A stretch of 64,000 nucleotides of DNA, from NCBI GenBank assembly GCA_944320195.1, contig CALUGP010000015.1, forward strand, positions 1 through 64,000. Reading direction: 5' to 3'. The notes beneath the pieces were generated by a model that did not search any database, was not told the DNA's origin, and saw only the letters and a list, made by a program, of their open reading frames with translations. How positions within the stretch are numbered: the stretch's first letter is position 1; each line of letters begins with the position of its first letter. This stretch comes from an uncultured Prevotella sp. GTDB taxonomy: Bacteria; Bacteroidota; Bacteroidia; Bacteroidales; Bacteroidaceae. Shown piece after piece: positions 26,329-34,909 of the stretch. A program made the position numbers and the translations under genes.

Positions 26329-29151
26329 TTAAATGCCCAGTTCTTTCCTTAGGAAGACAGGGGTGAATCCTTTGTCGCTCATGGCCACTTCTTCTGGGGT
26401 TCCGGTCGACAGGACGAGTCCGCCTCCGCGTCCGCCTTCGGGCCCCATGTCTATGATGTGGTCGGCCAGCTTGATTACGTCGAGGTTGTGTTCTATTATT
26501 ATCACGGTGTTGCCGCGGTCTACAAGTTTTTGCAACACGTTCATCAGTATCCGTATGTCCTCGAAATGTAGGCCGGTGGTCGGCTCGTCGAGAATGTACA
26601 TGGTCTTGCCCGTGTCGCGTTTGCTCAGTTCTGTGGCGAGCTTTACGCGCTGGCTTTCGCCTCCGCTGAGCGTTGTCGAGGGTTGTCCCAGCTTGATGTA
26701 TCCCAGGCCGACGTCTTGTATCGTCTTTATCTTGCGCAGTATGTCGGGTATGTTTTCAAAGAATTCCACGGCCTGGTTGATTGTCATGTCCAACACGTCT
26801 GCAATGCTTTTGCCCTTGTATCTTACTTCCAGCGTCTCGCGGTTGTACCGTTTGCCGTGGCACGCCTCGCAGGGCACCATGATGTCTGGCAGGAAGCGCA
26901 TTTCTATGGTCTTGTATCCGTTGCCTCCGCAGGTCTCGCACCGTCCGCCCTTGACGTTGAACGAGAAGCGTCCGGGCTTGTATCCGCGTATCTTGGCTTC
27001 GGGCAGGTTGACGAACAGCGAGCGTATGTCGCTGAATACTCCGGTGTAAGTCGCAGGGTTGGAGCGTGGTGTGCGCCCGAGCGGACTTTGGTCAACGTTT
27101 ACTACTTTGTCGATATATTCCAAGCCTTCAATCGAGTCATACGGCATTGGCTCTTTCAGCGAACGGTAGAAGTGGTGGCTTAATATGGGCTGGAGGGTCT
27201 CGTTTATCAAGGTGGATTTGCCCGACCCACTGACGCCTGTAACTACAATCAACTTGCCGAGGGGGAACTCTACGTCAACGTGTTTCAGGTTGTTGCCCCG
27301 TGCCCCGCGCAGAGTGATGCTCTTGCCGTTGCCTTGGCGCCGCTTCTTGGGCACTTCGATCCTCATTTCGCCGTTGAGGTATTGTGCGGTGACGGTGTGC
27401 GTCCTGAGCATGTCTTGCGGCGTGCCCTGGAACACCACTTCGCCGCCCTTGCGTCCGGCCTTGGGGCCTATGTCCACTATGTAGTCGGCGTTGAGCATCA
27501 TGTCCTTGTCGTGCTCTACCACGATGACGGTGTTGCCCAGGTCGCGCAGCTCCTTGAGCGACTTGATGAGGCGGTCGTTGTCTCGCTGGTGCAGGCCGAT
27601 ACTCGGCTCGTCGAGGATGTAGAGCACGTTGACCAGCTGGGAGCCTATCTGCGTGGCTAGGCGGATGCGCTGGCTCTCGCCGCCAGAGAGCGTGGCCGAC
27701 TGCCGGTTGAGCGAGAGGTAGTCGAGTCCTACTTCAAGCATGAAGTCGATGCGTGTCACAATCTCCTTTATTATCTCGTCGGCAATGCGCCGCTGCCGGT
27801 CGGTCAGATGTGTCTGCGCCTCGGCCAGCCATGATTTCAGCTCGGCTATGTCCATCGAGGCCACTTCGGATATGTTCTTGTCCCAGATGCGGTATGACAG
27901 GGATTCGCGGTTGAGCCTTTGGCCGTGGCACTCGGGGCATTGGCACACGCTCAGGAACTGGTCGGCCCACTTCTGCCCGTTTGCGCTGTCGTCGTTGTCC
28001 ATGACGCTCTGCAGGTATTTAACCACGCCGTCGAACTCGACGAAGTAGTCGCTCGACGTGTGCACCAGCTCCTTCCTTATGCGCACGTTCTCCATCGAGC
28101 CGTAGAGTATCTCGCCCATCGCCTCCTCGGGGATGTCTTTCACTGGCGTGTCCAGCGTGCATCCGTGCCTGTCGAGCAGGGCTTCTATCTGCCAGAATAT
28201 CATCTGGTTCTTGTATTTGCCCAAGGGCACAATCGCCCCCTTGCGGATGGAGAGCGACGTGTCGGGAATCACCTTCACAAGGTCGATCCGGTTGACATAT
28301 CCAAGTCCTTTGCAGCACGGACACGCCCCCTCGGGCGAGTTGAACGAGAACTTGTTGGGCGCCGGGTCGCCGTAAGACACGCCCGTCGTCGGGCACATCA
28401 GCCTCTTGCTGTAATACTTCGCCTCTCCCGAGTCCTTTTCCATTATCATCAGCAGGCCGTCGCCCTGCTTCATGGCGGCGGCCACGCTTTTTCTCAGGCG
28501 TTCGTCATCTTTGTCCTGCACGTGCAGCTTGTCTATCACAACCTCTATGTTGTGGTTCTTGTAGCGGTCGGTCTTCATTCCGCGCGTTATCTCCTCCACC
28601 ACGCCGTCAACACGCACGTGCAGGTATCCCTTACGGCGCATGCTCTCGAACAGTTCTCGGTAGTGCCCCTTGCGGTTGCGCACCAGCGGGGCCAGCATGA
28701 ATATGGGCTTGCCGCTGTAGCGCGCGTGTATCATGCGCAGCACGTCCTCCTCAGTGTATTTCACCATCTCCTCGCCCGTGGCGTAGCTGTAGGCCGTGCC
28801 GGCCCGGGCGTAGAGCAGGCGGAGGTAGTCGTATATCTCGGTGGTGGTGCCCACGGTTGAGCGCGGATTCCTGTTGGTGGTCTTCTGTTCGATGCTTATC
28901 ACGGGGCTCAGGCCCGTTATCTTGTCGACGTCGGGACGCTCCATTCCGCCGAGGAAGTTGCGCGCGTAAGCCGAGAACGTCTCTATGTAGCGCCGCTGCC
29001 CCTCGGCGTAAATCGTGTCGAAGGCCAGCGACGACTTGCCCGAGCCGCTCAGCCCCGTTATCACGGTGAGGCTGCCGCGCGGTATGTCCACGTCGATGTT
29101 CTTCAGGTTGTGCACGCGTGCGCCCAGCACGCTTATCTTGTTTTCCGACAT
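26329..29151 (-). CDS. uvrA: Excinuclease ABC subunit A
   Basis: DNA-damage-sensing ATPase of nucleotide excision repair. The product has 940 residues from the ATG at 29149-29151 (MSENKISVLGARVHNLKNID). An in-frame ATG 39 bases upstream would add a Lys/Glu-rich stretch not seen in the family. It shows the first Walker A (GLSGSGKSSLAFD), the zinc-binding CPCCKGLG, signature LSGGESQRIRLAT, second Walker A (GVSGSGKSTLIN), second zinc module (CETCGGNGY, CEACHGKRYN) and LSGGESQRVKLAT. It follows the T9SS-protein gene by 28 bases and may be co-transcribed with it. Two short pieces of a diverged uvrA occur at 31086-31243. Confidence 0.97.
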   Translation of the reverse strand: MSENKISVLGARVHNLKNIDVDIPRGSLTVITGLSGSGKSSLAFDTIYAEGQRRYIETFSAYARNFLGGMERPDVDKITGLSPVISIEQKTTNRNPRSTVGTTTEIYDYLRLLYARAGTAYSYATGEEMVKYTEEDVLRMIHARYSGKPIFMLAPLVRNRKGHYRELFESMRRKGYLHVRVDGVVEEITRGMKTDRYKNHNIEVVIDKLHVQDKDDERLRKSVAAAMKQGDGLLMIMEKDSGEAKYYSKRLMCPTTGVSYGDPAPNKFSFNSPEGACPCCKGLGYVNRIDLVKVIPDTSLSIRKGAIVPLGKYKNQMIFWQIEALLDRHGCTLDTPVKDIPEEAMGEILYGSMENVRIRKELVHTSSDYFVEFDGVVKYLQSVMDNDDSANGQKWADQFLSVCQCPECHGQRLNRESLSYRIWDKNISEVASMDIAELKSWLAEAQTHLTDRQRRIADEIIKEIVTRIDFMLEVGLDYLSLNRQSATLSGGESQRIRLATQIGSQLVNVLYILDEPSIGLHQRDNDRLIKSLKELRDLGNTVIVVEHDKDMMLNADYIVDIGPKAGRKGGEVVFQGTPQDMLRTHTVTAQYLNGEMRIEVPKKRRQGNGKSITLRGARGNNLKHVDVEFPLGKLIVVTGVSGSGKSTLINETLQPILSHHFYRSLKEPMPYDSIEGLEYIDKVVNVDQSPLGRTPRSNPATYTGVFSDIRSLFVNLPEAKIRGYKPGRFSFNVKGGRCETCGGNGYKTIEMRFLPDIMVPCEACHGKRYNRETLEVRYKGKSIADVLDMTINQAVEFFENIPDILRKIKTIQDVGLGYIKLGQPSTTLSGGESQRVKLATELSKRDTGKTMYILDEPTTGLHFEDIRILMNVLQKLVDRGNTVIIIEHNLDVIKLADHIIDMGPEGGRGGGLVLSTGTPEEVAMSDKGFTPVFLRKELGI

Positions 29152-29179
29152 ATTTCTTGATTTTTCCCCTTTTCCCTTT

Positions 29180-29893
29180 TCATTTTTCATTCTCCGTGTA
29201 TCCGCGCAGCAGGTTCACGTCGCGCCTGATGTTGTACGTTTTGCCGTCGGCCCCCTTGGCTCTTACCTGCACGAAGTACACGCCCTGAGCCACGTCGTGT
29301 CCGCCAGACGTTCCGTCCCATCCGCCGGCAGGATCGTCCCATTCATACAGCTTATGCCCCCATCGGTTGAAAATTGCGGCGTGAAACTCCACAATCGACC
29401 TGTATCCGCTCTTCGCGCGGTACACGTCGTTCAGGCCGTCGCCGTTTGGCGAGAAGGCGTTGGGCATCTCCAGGCGGCTCTCGCTCACGGTGGCGCGCAG
29501 TGGGCCGCGCTCCGCCCAGTAGGCGGCGGTGTAGGCGATGGTGTCGCCACGGTTGACGAAGGTGGCGTAAAGCTCTATGAGATGCGTTCCGGCCCGGGTG
29601 AACGTGTAGCCGGTGTTCTCCTCATGCCTTACGAGGTAAGGCTCGGCCTCGCCCTCCAGCGTGAAGCGCCATTCGTAGGCCGCCTCGTATCCGGCCGTGC
29701 CGTCGGCGCGTGCCTCGAAGCGCGCCGCCAGCGGCGCGTCGCCCGAGAAGTCGTCGCTCTCCTGCCCGCCGTTTTCAGTAGTATAAACGGCCATGGGATT
29801 GATTGTCGGCAATCCGTCTTGCCCCCCTGCGGCGGCTCTGCCGCCGGTCAGGCACGACGAGGCTGCCACGGCCAATAACAGTGCTGTTCTCAT
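29180..29893 (-). CDS. Secreted protein with T9SS type B (gliding-motility-type) C-terminal sorting domain
   Basis: The 237-residue product has an N-terminal signal peptide (about 1-22) and a beta-rich middle part (about 60-150, PKD-like in composition). The C-terminal domain of about 85 residues is of the gliding-motility-associated CHU_C type. Its landmarks are MPNAFSPNGDGLNDVYR, IFNRWGHKLYEW and GVYFVQVRAKGADG. Such domains direct export through the type IX secretion system and surface attachment. The passenger part is short and no enzymatic motif is visible. It has its own promoter, and uvrA follows closely. Confidence 0.85.
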   Translation of the reverse strand: MRTALLLAVAASSCLTGGRAAAGGQDGLPTINPMAVYTTENGGQESDDFSGDAPLAARFEARADGTAGYEAAYEWRFTLEGEAEPYLVRHEENTGYTFTRAGTHLIELYATFVNRGDTIAYTAAYWAERGPLRATVSESRLEMPNAFSPNGDGLNDVYRAKSGYRSIVEFHAAIFNRWGHKLYEWDDPAGGWDGTSGGHDVAQGVYFVQVRAKGADGKTYNIRRDVNLLRGYTENEK

Positions 29894-29913
29894 TCTGCAG
29901 AAAAATTATTCTG

Positions 29914-29921
29914 CAAAATTA
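29914..29921 (-). promoter_or_regulatory. -7 box (TAATTTTG, minus strand) for the T9SS-sorted gene and uvrA
   Basis: The plus strand reads CAAAATTA, 21 bases from the start codon at 29893. Confidence 0.6.
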
Positions 29922-29948
29922 ATGATTTAAGGCAAAAGAGAAAAGTGA

Positions 29949-29990
29949 AAAGTGAAAAATCCATATCCGTTCATGTGGATTTTTCACTTT
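29949..29990. terminator. Perfect inverted repeat, probable terminator of the cupin gene
   Basis: 15-bp perfect arms, 29949-29963 with 29976-29990, with a 12-base loop. It lies 13 bases beyond the cupin stop codon on the minus strand. The arms are A/T-rich, so termination strength is uncertain. Confidence 0.55.
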
Positions 29991-30002
29991 CCATTTTTGT
30001 TG

Positions 30003-30452
30003 TCACCATTTGACCGGTTTGTCCATAATGATGCCGTCGGCAGCGTCTTCATCGGTAAACGTGCCGGCCTTGTATTGCACGCATAGCATCACGAGTGGGC
30101 ACGTGCCGTTGTTGCGCACTGACCGTTCACCGGCCGGTGCCACCCTTACTACCGTACCTTCGGTTACGGGAAACACTTTGCCGTCAACTTGAAACTCTCC
30201 TTCGCCCGAAAGGAAGAAATACAGCTCTTCGTGTTTCTTATGCATGTGCAGGAAACCGGTCTCCGTGCCGGGCATGAATGATTGGAACGAGAACTCGCCG
30301 CCAGTCGCGCCAATGGCCGGGCCGCAGAACACCTTGCCTTGCATCTTGGCGTCAGATCCCAATTCCATCACATAGTCGTACAGTCCGTTGAACTTTCCCA
30401 CATTGATCGCGCTGAAGTTTTGTGCCGAAGCAACATTTTCAATCTTTTTCAT
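30003..30452 (-). CDS. Cupin-domain protein
   Basis: The small (149 residues) single-domain cupin carries the two half-motifs that build the metal site: GFLHMHKKHEELYFFLSGEGEFQ has its segment HMHKKHEELYFF, and the second is PAGERSVRNNG. No catalytic specificity can be read from it. The start is the ATG at 30450-30452; further upstream codons overlap the promoter. It is divergent from an HxlR regulator across a gap of about 200 bases holding both promoters, which suggests the regulator controls it. Confidence 0.85.
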   Translation of the reverse strand: MKKIENVASAQNFSAINVGKFNGLYDYVMELGSDAKMQGKVFCGPAIGATGGEFSFQSFMPGTETGFLHMHKKHEELYFFLSGEGEFQVDGKVFPVTEGTVVRVAPAGERSVRNNGTCPLVMLCVQYKAGTFTDEDAADGIIMDKPVKW

Positions 30453-30487
30453 TGTAATGTCCTTTTGTTTGTTGTTGAATGACGGTG

Positions 30488-30495
30488 CAAAAGTA
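30488..30495 (-). promoter_or_regulatory. -7 box (TACTTTTG, minus strand) for the cupin gene
   Basis: The plus strand reads CAAAAGTA, 36 bases from the cupin start codon. Confidence 0.65.
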
Positions 30496-30633
30496 AAGCT
30501 TTTTGTCGTGCCTTGCAATAAGGCACCTTTTGGTCAGATAGTAACCGGGATGATACCAATGCCTGATACCGCGCCATTGCCACCATGTGGATTAACAAAG
30601 TTTAATTGTTTTGGCAATGTCGGGATTTTCGGT

Positions 30634-30641
30634 TACCTTTG
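30634..30641 (+). promoter_or_regulatory. -7 box (TACCTTTG) for the HxlR gene
   Basis: TACCTTTG with TTTTG at 30609-30613 at the -33 position, 20 bases before the ATG at 30661. Confidence 0.7.
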
Positions 30642-30660
30642 TGGACTGATAGCATTAAAG

Positions 30661-31038
30661 ATGTTTATGGACAAAGAACGTTTTGACGAATACATGTTTC
30701 CCGACTGCCCTATACGCCACGTCCTGTCGCGCATCAGTGGCAAGTGGCCCCTGCTGGTAATTTATACTATGCACATGCGCCCGTCGCCGACGCGCTTTAA
30801 CATCCTGCGCCGCGCCATACCCGACATATCGCAGAAGATGCTGGCTAACACTCTGCGCATGCTGGTAGAGGACGGTCTGGTGAGCCGCAAGGCCTACGCC
30901 GAGGTGCCTCCACGTGTGGAATACGCGCTGACAGCTCGTGCGTTGTCTCTGCTGCCCCATTTGGATGCGCTTATACAATGGGCTGAAGACAACATGGCGG
31001 CCATATTGGAAAACAGGAATGGAGAAGTGGGCGAGTAG
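30661..31038 (+). CDS. HxlR-family winged-helix transcriptional regulator
   Basis: The 125-residue DNA-binding protein shows the HxlR signature: CPIRHVLSRISGKWPLLVIY at about 14-33, then the recognition region RFNILRRAIPDISQKMLANT and the wing RKAYAEVPPRVEYALT. The early Cys in CPIR is where redox- or electrophile-sensing members carry their sensor Cys. The ATG at 30661 fits the promoter; an open frame extends upstream but overlaps the divergent promoter region. The likely target is the divergent cupin gene. Confidence 0.92.
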   Translation: MFMDKERFDEYMFPDCPIRHVLSRISGKWPLLVIYTMHMRPSPTRFNILRRAIPDISQKMLANTLRMLVEDGLVSRKAYAEVPPRVEYALTARALSLLPHLDALIQWAEDNMAAILENRNGEVGE

Positions 31039-31060
31039 GTGAAGAGGCCTTCGGCTTATG

Positions 31061-32641
31061 TCAAGTTCGGCCATTTCGGATATTCATTACGCTGTCGAAC
31101 CTGACGAAATAGTCGTTCGAGTGTGCGCCATCTCTTTCCTTATGCGCACGTTCTCCATCGAGCCGTAGACCCAGCCCCTTGCAGCGCGGATATGCTCCCC
31201 CTGGCGAGTTGAACGAGAGCTTGTTTTGTACCGGGTCGCCGTATACGTATTGGTTAAGCTCCTTGTGCACGAATGCGGGGGAAAATAATGCGGCACGGTT
31301 GGCAATGTTGTCGCGCTTGAGCGACGTGTGGCTGCCAAAGGCTATGTAGGTTCCGTTTTTGAAGTCGCGCGCATAGTCTATCATGAGAGAGCCCGAGTGG
31401 CGGCGGCTCTTGAACAGCGTTTCTCTGCCTGTCGTGTTGCCGCCGTATTGTTCGGTGCGCGTTTCAGAATAATTGTCGCGGTTGAAGTTGTAAGCCAGGC
31501 GCACCTCAAGGGTGTTGCTGCTGGAAAACGAGTGCTTGTAATAGAGGCTTGTCGTGGCAATCAGGCTCTTGTCGTTTCCGTTGCTGCTGAATGCGTATGC
31601 TTCGTCCTCAGCTTGCGTGAACAGGCCTGTGCCTTCGCCGTGCGTCTTGTCTCGGGAGATGTCGGCATAGCCGTGCGCGGCGAAATAGTCTTTGGGCGTC
31701 ATGCTCCACTTGAAAAGCAGTTCGCCCAGCCAGCTGTGCTTGTCGGTGCGTGCGGCTTGTGTGAAGTTTTGCATGTATGTGGTGTTTTGCCGTGCCACGT
31801 CGGCCTCAGTGTCGTCATGGTATGTGTAGTCATACACCGTGCGTCCGTACAGGCTGTATTTGCGGTTGCCTATTTCAAAATAGAACACTCCGAAACCATG
31901 GTCGGTCGGCAGGTCGTGGCGTGTGGCCGCTTCCAGCCATACGTAAGGTGTGCTTTTCCGTTTTAGCTTGATGTTCACTATTCCGCCTATGCCCTCTTGC
32001 AGATAGCGTGCAGATACGGCGTTGATTACTTCAATCGATTCTATGTCGGCCGGATTGATTGGTGCAATCCCTGAATTTATGCGGTTGCCGTCTATCAGTA
32101 TCAGCGGCGTTTTGCCATCAAGCATCTTTACCGACGAGCTTGACGGGTCAGATATCAGCAATGGTATTTCCTGTAGTGCTTGGAACGGGTTGTGCAGCTT
32201 TTTGGCTTTCTCCGACAGGTAAAACCTTTGCCCGTTGGCCGTGCGGCCGATTATGTGGCTGCGGTCTGCCGTCACTGTGACGTCTTGCAGTGTGATGTCC
32301 TTCACTTCGCGGCTTAACGCATAGGTTATGTTTTTCGTCTTCTCATTTATAGTGAGCGTGTCGGTGAAGTCTTTGAAGAACAGCGCATTTATGCTTACGG
32401 TATATTCTCCGTATGGCAAGCCGCTGATGCTGAAGCTTCCGTCTTTGCCAGATGTGGCAAAGCCAACGGGAGAGTCTCCTCTAGTCTGGCTTACATATCC
32501 GTCTTTTACGGGTTTGCTGGAGTCTGCGTCAACCAGTGTTCCTGTCAGGCTTGCTCCGTCAGTCTTCGTCTGGGCTATGACGTTTTGCGTGGAAAGTGTC
32601 AACGCCGTGAATGCCAATATGCATATGGAATGTTTCATCAT
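31061..32641 (-). CDS. Outer-membrane plug/barrel protein, 3'-truncated and fused to uvrA-like debris
   Basis: The 526-residue product has a signal peptide (1-23), a carboxypeptidase-regulatory-like beta-sandwich (about 29-105, SFSISGLPYGEYTVSINAL), a plug domain (about 115-205, IPLLISDPSSSSVKMLDGK) and the first half of a beta-barrel. From about residue 467 the sequence stops being barrel-like and translates pieces of uvrA at 31086-31243. Complete members have several hundred more barrel residues, so the product is unlikely to fold normally. A second partial copy of its 5' region lies at 34463-34775. Confidence 0.8.
   Translation of the reverse strand: MMKHSICILAFTALTLSTQNVIAQTKTDGASLTGTLVDADSSKPVKDGYVSQTRGDSPVGFATSGKDGSFSISGLPYGEYTVSINALFFKDFTDTLTINEKTKNITYALSREVKDITLQDVTVTADRSHIIGRTANGQRFYLSEKAKKLHNPFQALQEIPLLISDPSSSSVKMLDGKTPLILIDGNRINSGIAPINPADIESIEVINAVSARYLQEGIGGIVNIKLKRKSTPYVWLEAATRHDLPTDHGFGVFYFEIGNRKYSLYGRTVYDYTYHDDTEADVARQNTTYMQNFTQAARTDKHSWLGELLFKWSMTPKDYFAAHGYADISRDKTHGEGTGLFTQAEDEAYAFSSNGNDKSLIATTSLYYKHSFSSSNTLEVRLAYNFNRDNYSETRTEQYGGNTTGRETLFKSRRHSGSLMIDYARDFKNGTYIAFGSHTSLKRDNIANRAALFSPAFVHKELNQYVYGDPVQNKLSFNSPGGAYPRCKGLGLRLDGERAHKERDGAHSNDYFVRFDSVMNIRNGRT
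31086..31243 (-). pseudogene. Two fused pieces of a diverged uvrA
   Basis: 31086-31169 aligns with uvrA 28022-28104, and 31169-31243 aligns with uvrA 28300-28374. The roughly 195 bases between them in uvrA are missing. Identity is roughly 80 percent by eye and the orientation is the same as uvrA. It covers the first zinc-finger region (reading YGDPVQNKLSFNSPGGAYP, with two of the cysteines lost) and the MENVRIRKE region in shifted frame. It forms the 3' end of the outer-membrane gene reading into it. Confidence 0.8.
32285..32597 (-). repeat. 313-bp direct repeat, copy 1 (inside the receptor gene)
   Basis: Aligns without gaps to 34463-34775 at a constant offset of 2178 bases, with about 16 differences by eye. 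It encodes residues about 15-118 of the outer-membrane protein. Eight of the differences cluster in a 20-base stretch near 32331-32350. Confidence 0.9.
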
Positions 32642-32714
32642 CGCAGATGTTTGGTTCCCATTGTTGTATGGATATATTGGATTGATACCTCTTTGCTGTA
32701 TTAGTATAAGTCAC

Positions 32715-33905
32715 TTAGTCTTTTAAACCAAATTCGTCATTTAGTTCTTTTTGCAACAGCTGAACTTTGAAAAGATACATAAGATACTCTTTTTCATTCA
32801 AATTGAATGCATCGAAAGTGCATATTTTTTCATTGGCATGAGCCATTATCTGCTTGTTGCAGATGCCCAAACAGGATGGAAACCATTTGCATTCTTTGCA
32901 ATATGTAGGTTGCATGTCCTCATACCATTTTCTTGTCTTATCGTTATTCCATGTTATTTCTCCATTGCTTAAATTGAGTGTGCCAAGAGCATTTTCATCA
33001 TTGAATGATGATATTGTGGTGCATTTGAATATTTTTCCGTCATAATTGAATAAGACTTGACTTTCGCGTTCGGCAAAGCATACGCACCCCTTGGGCATAA
33101 TATAATAATCTACAATAAATTTATTGTCCAATAATTTTTGTATAGCCTCAATAAGTAGATTTTTATTGACTTTGTCCGTATCCATTTGCCAGACTTTTTT
33201 CAGTATGACATAGGTTTTTGAGCGGTCAAGAAAGTTAATGTCGTCGATTATCTTGTCAATGTATTCAAGAGTATTGTTGTCAAAATTTATTCTGACAGCA
33301 ATCCATCTGTTTTCAATATTCTCATTTATTAGCCTTAATGCTTCTACGGTTTTTGAATAAGCGTCAATTTTGGCGCCATTGTTTACTTTTATACGGTTAT
33401 GGTTCTCTTTCCAACCGTCTAAAGTTATTTGAAAATGACATCTGAACTGTTTTAGGTATTCGATGCGTTTTGAAGAAACCAGCGTTGCGTTTGTCGTAAA
33501 ATCTGCTATCAATTCAATGTCGTTATTTTCGCAGAATGCCTTTGAATAGTCAAGTAACTCTTTTACACCTTTATAACATAAGAATGGTTCACCTCCAAAA
33601 AATGACATTTTCAGTGTCTTGAATGGATGAGTCTTGTATTTGAGGGCGATGTTCTTTTTGATGGCTTCGCAAACTTCGGGCTGTAAATGGCTGCCTTTTA
33701 TTTTATATTCATAACAATACCAGCAATTCAGGTTTCAGTCTAATGTTGTGTTTATGACAACATTATACATTTTGTCATCGAATATCAAATCATGTTTTTT
33801 CTTCAGGACTATGTCTGTTTCGTTTCCTTTGACAAACAGCATTTCCTCTTTTCCCAACACATCCATTACATCTAATGGGAGTGCCATAAAGCCTTTTTTC
33901 TCCAT
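32715..33905 (-). CDS. Radical SAM/SPASM enzyme with an in-frame UGA at the first cluster cysteine
   Basis: Reading from the ATG at 33903-33905 gives 396 codons of one protein with a single in-frame TGA at 33735-33737. The bases around it encode TTLD-stop-NLNCWYCYE, so the UGA stands exactly where the first Cys of the radical SAM motif CxxxCxxC belongs. Downstream are MSFFGGEPF (the GGEP SAM-binding motif) and a C-terminal SPASM region with extra cysteines (CKECKWFPSCLGIC, plus GCVCFAE and KIFKC). Family members modify peptides or activate sulfatases. The region is AT-rich against its neighbours. It may be a nonsense-mutated pseudogene. Translation restarting at the ATG at 33606-33608 would lack the cluster. 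Confidence 0.85.
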
Positions 33906-34149
33906 ATTAATAATATTGCCTCCATTTACGCAAGGTGGCCATCAAGCGGCTTTTCGTTTTTCCGTGGTAAAGCTCGGCGGTTTAGGAGTCGCAGATATTA
34001 ATTACACATATTTTAACTGAAGTCCTTGTGTGCTGAACAATCGTTTGTCAACGTAGGATATATTCAAAAATCATATTGTTGTCAAGATGCGTGACTTTTA
34101 AATTTAAAAAATAGTAAATGTATTGTCATATATTCTTACTCTTTTGCAG

Positions 34150-34157
34150 CAAATATA
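34150..34157 (-). promoter_or_regulatory. -7 box (TATATTTG, minus strand), possible promoter of the radical SAM gene
   Basis: The plus strand reads CAAATATA, about 245 bases upstream of the start codon at 33905. No convincing leader peptide gene lies between. Confidence 0.4.
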
Positions 34158-34199
34158 TATAATTCCTTACTTTTTTAATTTAGGAATAAGGCTTTTAAC

Positions 34200-34274
34200 T
34201 TTTACACATTTTACACAAAACCCGTGTAATTTACATGTTCACAAGTGTTTATGACGATTTTACACATTTTACAC
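34200..34274. repeat. Two 17-bp direct repeats (TTTTACACATTTTACAC)
   Basis: Identical copies at 34200-34216 and 34258-34274, 58 bases apart centre to centre. Each is itself two TTTTACAC words joined by an A. They lie in the AT-rich gap upstream of the radical SAM gene, where no gene is seen between 33906 and 34462. Confidence 0.75.
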
Positions 34275-34462
34275 GTTTATAAAATTTAAGCATTGAACTT
34301 TCTTCGCATGAGGTATGGAACTTATTTATGTGTTGTTGCTTTTGTACATCCTCATTGAGAGTATCGTTCTTTTATTATCAACATAATCGCGTTTGGGCAG
34401 ATATTTGTATGGTTTTATAAATCTCAATAATATTTGCCAGTAATGGTAGAATTGTTAGTCTT

Positions 34463-34775
34463 TTGCAGTGTGATGTCCTTCACTTCACGGCTTAACGCAT
34501 AGGTTACGTCTTTTGCCTTTCTGCTTATTGTGAGCGTGTCGGTGAAGTCTTTGAAGAACAGCGCATTTACGCTTACGGTATATTCTCCGTATGGCAAGCC
34601 GCTAATGCTGAAGCTTCCGTCTTTGCCAGATGTGGCAAAGCCAACGGGAGAGTCTCCTCTAGTCTGGCTTACATATCCATCTTTTACGGGTTTGCTGGAG
34701 TCTGCGTCAACCTGTGTTCCTGTCAGGCTTGCTCCGCCAGTCTTCGTCTGGGCTATGACGTTTTGCGTGGAAAGT
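34463..34775 (-). pseudogene. 313-bp direct repeat, copy 2: 5' fragment of the outer-membrane protein gene
   Basis: About 95 percent identical to 32285-32597 without gaps. The fragment keeps an open frame for the beta-sandwich domain (SFSISGLPYGEYTVS), but the start codon and first dozen codons are missing at the 34775 side and the plug and barrel are missing at the 34463 side. It flanks the radical SAM gene on the side opposite the longer copy. Confidence 0.85.
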
Positions 34776-34909
34776 TTGAAACATAAGTATGTTGTTTTAT
34801 ATGGAATCTGTCACTTCTTTCGCCTTAAGTCACGTGTTGTGAGCTGCAAATGTTCATTAAACAAAAACTCTTGTTCACAATTTCCATTTTGTGGTAAGTG
34901 TGTAGAATG

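Noticed and set aside
27919..28860. 313-codon open frame on the plus strand inside uvrA
   Set aside because: Antisense to a complete uvrA; His/Val-rich composition, no family resemblance.
29180..29893. Calling the T9SS-sorted protein a gliding motility factor
   Set aside because: The domain name reflects its first discovery; here only the sorting domain is clear and no gliding genes are adjacent.
33906..34150. A leader-peptide gene for the radical SAM enzyme
   Set aside because: Only frames of up to about 15 codons start in this stretch on the minus strand, and none has a leader-like or Gly-Gly pattern.
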